A stretch of 64,000 bases of DNA from Paralvinella palmiformis (taxonomy: Eukaryota > Annelida > Polychaeta > Terebellida > Alvinellidae), in assembly GCA_025642065.1 (NCBI GenBank), contig JAODUP010000092.1:290001-354000 (forward strand), in the 5' to 3' direction. Made by a program: the position numbers and the translations under genes. Under the pieces are notes generated by a model, which was given only the letters and a program-made list of their open reading frames with translations, made no database searches and had not been told where the DNA came from. Position 1 is the first letter of the stretch, and each line of letters opens with the position of its first letter. Below, piece by piece: positions 63,401 to 64,000 of this stretch.

Positions 63401-63443
63401 CCACTAAATATTTGAACAAGAATGGCACCTGCACATTTATAAT
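50299..63443 (-). CDS. ABCB7: ABCB7, mitochondrial ABC half-transporter (3' part)
   Basis: ABCB7/Atm1 is a homodimeric half-transporter of the mitochondrial inner membrane that exports a glutathione-linked sulfur or iron-sulfur intermediate for cytosolic cluster assembly. Twelve exons give 571 residues without a break. The transmembrane domain starts at [12 protein letters not shown] and includes [29 protein letters not shown] and [18 protein letters not shown]. The last lies in the region that lines the glutathione-binding cavity in Atm1 structures. The ATPase domain has Walker A GGSGSGKST, Q-loop VVPQ, signature LSGGEKQR, Walker B VLIYDE with catalytic Glu, D-loop SSLD and switch His in VIAHRLSTV. 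About 150 N-terminal residues, with the presequence, lie beyond the window. The extreme C-terminal tail seen in human is shorter here. One intron is GC-AG. Confidence 0.97.
51333..51436 (-). CDS. ABCB7: ABCB7 exon (signature and Walker B)
   Basis: Completes [16 protein letters not shown] and carries [17 protein letters not shown]. Acceptor TTAAACAG, donor GTTAGT, phase 0 out. Confidence 0.98.
51671..51842 (-). CDS. ABCB7: ABCB7 exon (helical subdomain)
   Basis: [19 protein letters not shown], then [18 protein letters not shown] and [13 protein letters not shown]. It ends one base into the first Gly of the signature. Acceptor CAATAG, donor GTATGC. Confidence 0.97.
52978..53040. repeat. (TA)n(GA)n microsatellite
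   Basis: About 18 TA units then 13 GA units in an ABCB7 intron, ending about 60 bp from the next exon on its donor side. Confidence 0.95.
53103..53232 (-). CDS. ABCB7: ABCB7 exon (Walker A end to Q-loop)
   Basis: Starts by completing the Walker A Gly, then [20 protein letters not shown] and RRAIGVVPQ. Walker A is split by the intron. Acceptor TTTTGCAG, donor GTGAAT. Confidence 0.98.
53487..53650 (-). CDS. ABCB7: ABCB7 exon (start of ATPase domain)
   Basis: [38 protein letters not shown], then [15 protein letters not shown]. It includes the A-loop tyrosine region (FAY). Acceptor CTATTAG, donor GTAGGT. Confidence 0.97.
54373..54410. repeat. (TA)n microsatellite
   Basis: About 19 TA units in the ABCB7 intron that has the GC donor. 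Confidence 0.95.
54720..54877 (-). CDS. ABCB7: ABCB7 exon (GC donor)
   Basis: [38 protein letters not shown], ending GSNIK. The intron begins GCAAGT. The exon must end at AAG to join in phase 0 to SEKGAPDL, and the nearby GT (AA|GTCAAA) would give a stop. This is a GC-AG intron. Confidence 0.95.
55251..55425 (-). CDS. ABCB7: ABCB7 exon (transmembrane helices 4-5 region)
   Basis: [20 protein letters not shown], then [18 protein letters not shown] and [14 protein letters not shown]. The LNWGQ block corresponds to human LNFGQ. Acceptor TTTTGCAG, donor GTTAGA. Confidence 0.97.
55845..55932 (-). CDS. ABCB7: ABCB7 exon
   Basis: [20 protein letters not shown], then SLINYETVK, an intracellular loop with conserved NYETVKYFNNE across the junction. 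Acceptor ATTGCAG, donor GTGTGT. Confidence 0.97.
56381..56469 (-). CDS. ABCB7: ABCB7 exon (membrane segment)
   Basis: [20 protein letters not shown], then VFTLAITQW, a hydrophobic membrane helix matching human [20 protein letters not shown]. Acceptor TTTTTCAG, donor GTAGGT. Confidence 0.97.
56470..61145 (-). other. Large ABCB7 intron (4.7 kb)
   Basis: Holds a short (TA/TG) tract at 56868-56892, the second pogo/Jerky-like copy (58445-59252) and otherwise AT-rich sequence with no exon or element I recognise. A tRNA-like patch (AGTAGGTCTAGAGGTAGAG) near 58290-58320 may be a SINE fragment. Confidence 0.6.
58445..59252 (+). mobile_element. Internally deleted pogo/Jerky-like DNA transposon, copy 2
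   Basis: 808 bp, TA-flanked, ends CCAGTTATACTCACATATAA and, inverted, CCGTAAATACACATGTATAA. It is collinear with the 33058 copy (shared GGCATAATTTAGG, TTCCAAAGCTGGCA and AAATCATTCAAGAAG) and keeps the same deletion structure. The broken transposase tail includes KSFKK and a run of acidic residues before the end. Antisense to ABCB7. Confidence 0.88.
61146..61227 (-). CDS. ABCB7: ABCB7 exon
   Basis: [20 protein letters not shown], then GLVSSIL, a membrane helix matching human [20 protein letters not shown]. Acceptor TTTCAG, donor GTGAGT. Confidence 0.97.
61373..61665. mobile_element. CAATTCC-rich MITE, copy 2
   Basis: 293 bp, ends CAGACATCGGGTCAATTC and, inverted, CAGACATGGCGTCAATTC. The flanks GTGCTGGC and GTACTGAC match 6 of 8. 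The centre holds a foldback built on GAGTAGCTACTC inside GTAGGTACTT / GAGTACCTAC arms. It lies in an ABCB7 intron, 35 bp from the next exon. Confidence 0.75.
61700..61886 (-). CDS. ABCB7: ABCB7 exon (conserved coupling region)
   Basis: [40 protein letters not shown], then [20 protein letters not shown], among the most conserved ABCB7/Atm1 sequence. Acceptor CTTCCAG, donor GTAAAC. Confidence 0.98.
61887..63313 (-). other. ABCB7 intron (1.4 kb)
   Basis: CA tracts at 62091-62116, 62603-62622 and 62714-62730; no exon or element otherwise recognised. Confidence 0.6.
62091..62116. repeat. (CA)n microsatellite
   Basis: About 13 CA units in an ABCB7 intron, the longest of three CA tracts there. Confidence 0.9.
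63314..63443 (-). CDS. ABCB7: ABCB7 first exon inside the window
   Basis: [20 protein letters not shown], then [20 protein letters not shown], matching human VPFMFKYAVDSLN and NMLNLSDAPNTV. Acceptor TTTTACAG and phase-0 start mean at least one coding exon lies beyond 64000. Donor GTAAGT. Confidence 0.97.
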
Positions 63444-64000
63444 CTGTAAAAGAGAAACAATGCCCGTGTATGAGTACATGCATGTATACACTGAAGCTGG
63501 CTGAAGAGGCGCAGTTTGGAATTTCGTCGGGTGGCTCTAAAATGCCTCGGACGGACGTTTGAATTTCCAATGTTCATTCTCTTCTAATTTTAGCATTTTA
63601 TATTGTTAAACAATAAATGCCACTATTTTTCTTAATGGTGACCCCAGTGTGTCACAGCTATCTCTTGAAGTAGGTCTTCATAGTACACGAAAATGGCTCA
63701 ATCGATAAAGCTAGTGATATTGAAACAGCCAAATGTAACCACCTGGTAAGCATTCCCGTTTCATTGTGAAATTGGTTTTGTTTACAGTGAGAACTAGTGT
63801 GATATCAGTGAATTTCTCCCATCTTTGGCAAAGAATGAGGGTGCCTCGAACACGCTTTGTTCAACAAATACGAGACAAAAATGGCATTCCACCAGCACAT
63901 CATACATATGTAGTGAATATTTTGTTGGTGACAGCTGTCATAACAAAATGCAATATGATATGGGACTGGCAAAGAAGCGGATTTTGAGCAAAGACATCGT
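63444..64000. other. ABCB7 intron at right edge, no element identified
   Basis: No ABCB7 exon is recognisable here. A plus-strand frame at 63766-63987 (RTRFVQQIRDKNGIPPAHHT and neighbours) is open to near the edge and looks somewhat protein-like, perhaps the edge of a transposon. I cannot name a family. Confidence 0.4.

Overview
This is a window of animal nuclear DNA. It is AT-rich, with long introns, many (TA)n, (GA)n and (CA)n tracts, tRNA-derived SINEs and decayed DNA transposons. All four genes are single-copy bilaterian genes. The protein sequences and repeat style fit a lophotrochozoan, most likely a mollusc; that assignment is an inference from general similarity, not a search result.

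Layout, left to right. (1) 1-3227 is upstream, repeat-bearing DNA. (2) CUL5 lies on the plus strand, 3228-19338, as 18 coding exons giving 776 residues. It is the scaffold of an ECS-type cullin-RING ubiquitin ligase. Exon 1 carries only 9 coding bases. (3) 19339-24409 is the convergent 3' region shared by CUL5 and the next gene. (4) CEP126 lies on the minus strand, about 35744-24410, with nine exons supported or proposed plus GGAA-type ETS motifs near 36.4 kb. (5) 36.5-39.3 kb is intergenic. (6) IBA57 lies on the minus strand, 43360-39311, as six coding exons giving 395 residues. (7) 43.4-50.3 kb is intergenic, with an L2/CR1-type retrotransposon remnant and two SINEs. (8) ABCB7 lies on the minus strand, 63443-50299, as twelve exons giving the last 571 residues; its N-terminal exons lie beyond the right edge.

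Functional links. IBA57 (mitochondrial [4Fe-4S] maturation) and ABCB7 (export of a sulfur/iron-sulfur intermediate from mitochondria) serve the same pathway and sit next to each other on the same strand without being paralogues. CUL5 and CEP126 are convergent neighbours; from memory their human orthologues both map to 11q22, so the pair may be an ancient linkage.

Splice junctions were read base by base. Of 41 internal introns, 38 are GT-AG. Three (CUL5 introns 15 and 17, and one ABCB7 intron) are GC-AG with the same G|GCAAGT donor. Mobile elements include a hAT remnant with a perfect 8-bp target duplication, two internally deleted pogo/Jerky-like copies, a foldback element carrying a decayed P2X7-C-terminus-like reading frame, CAATTCC-rich MITEs, and at least three SINE families. 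I found no new multi-gene system. The most unusual items are the P2X7-like foldback element, the IBA57-ABCB7 adjacency and the GC-AG introns.
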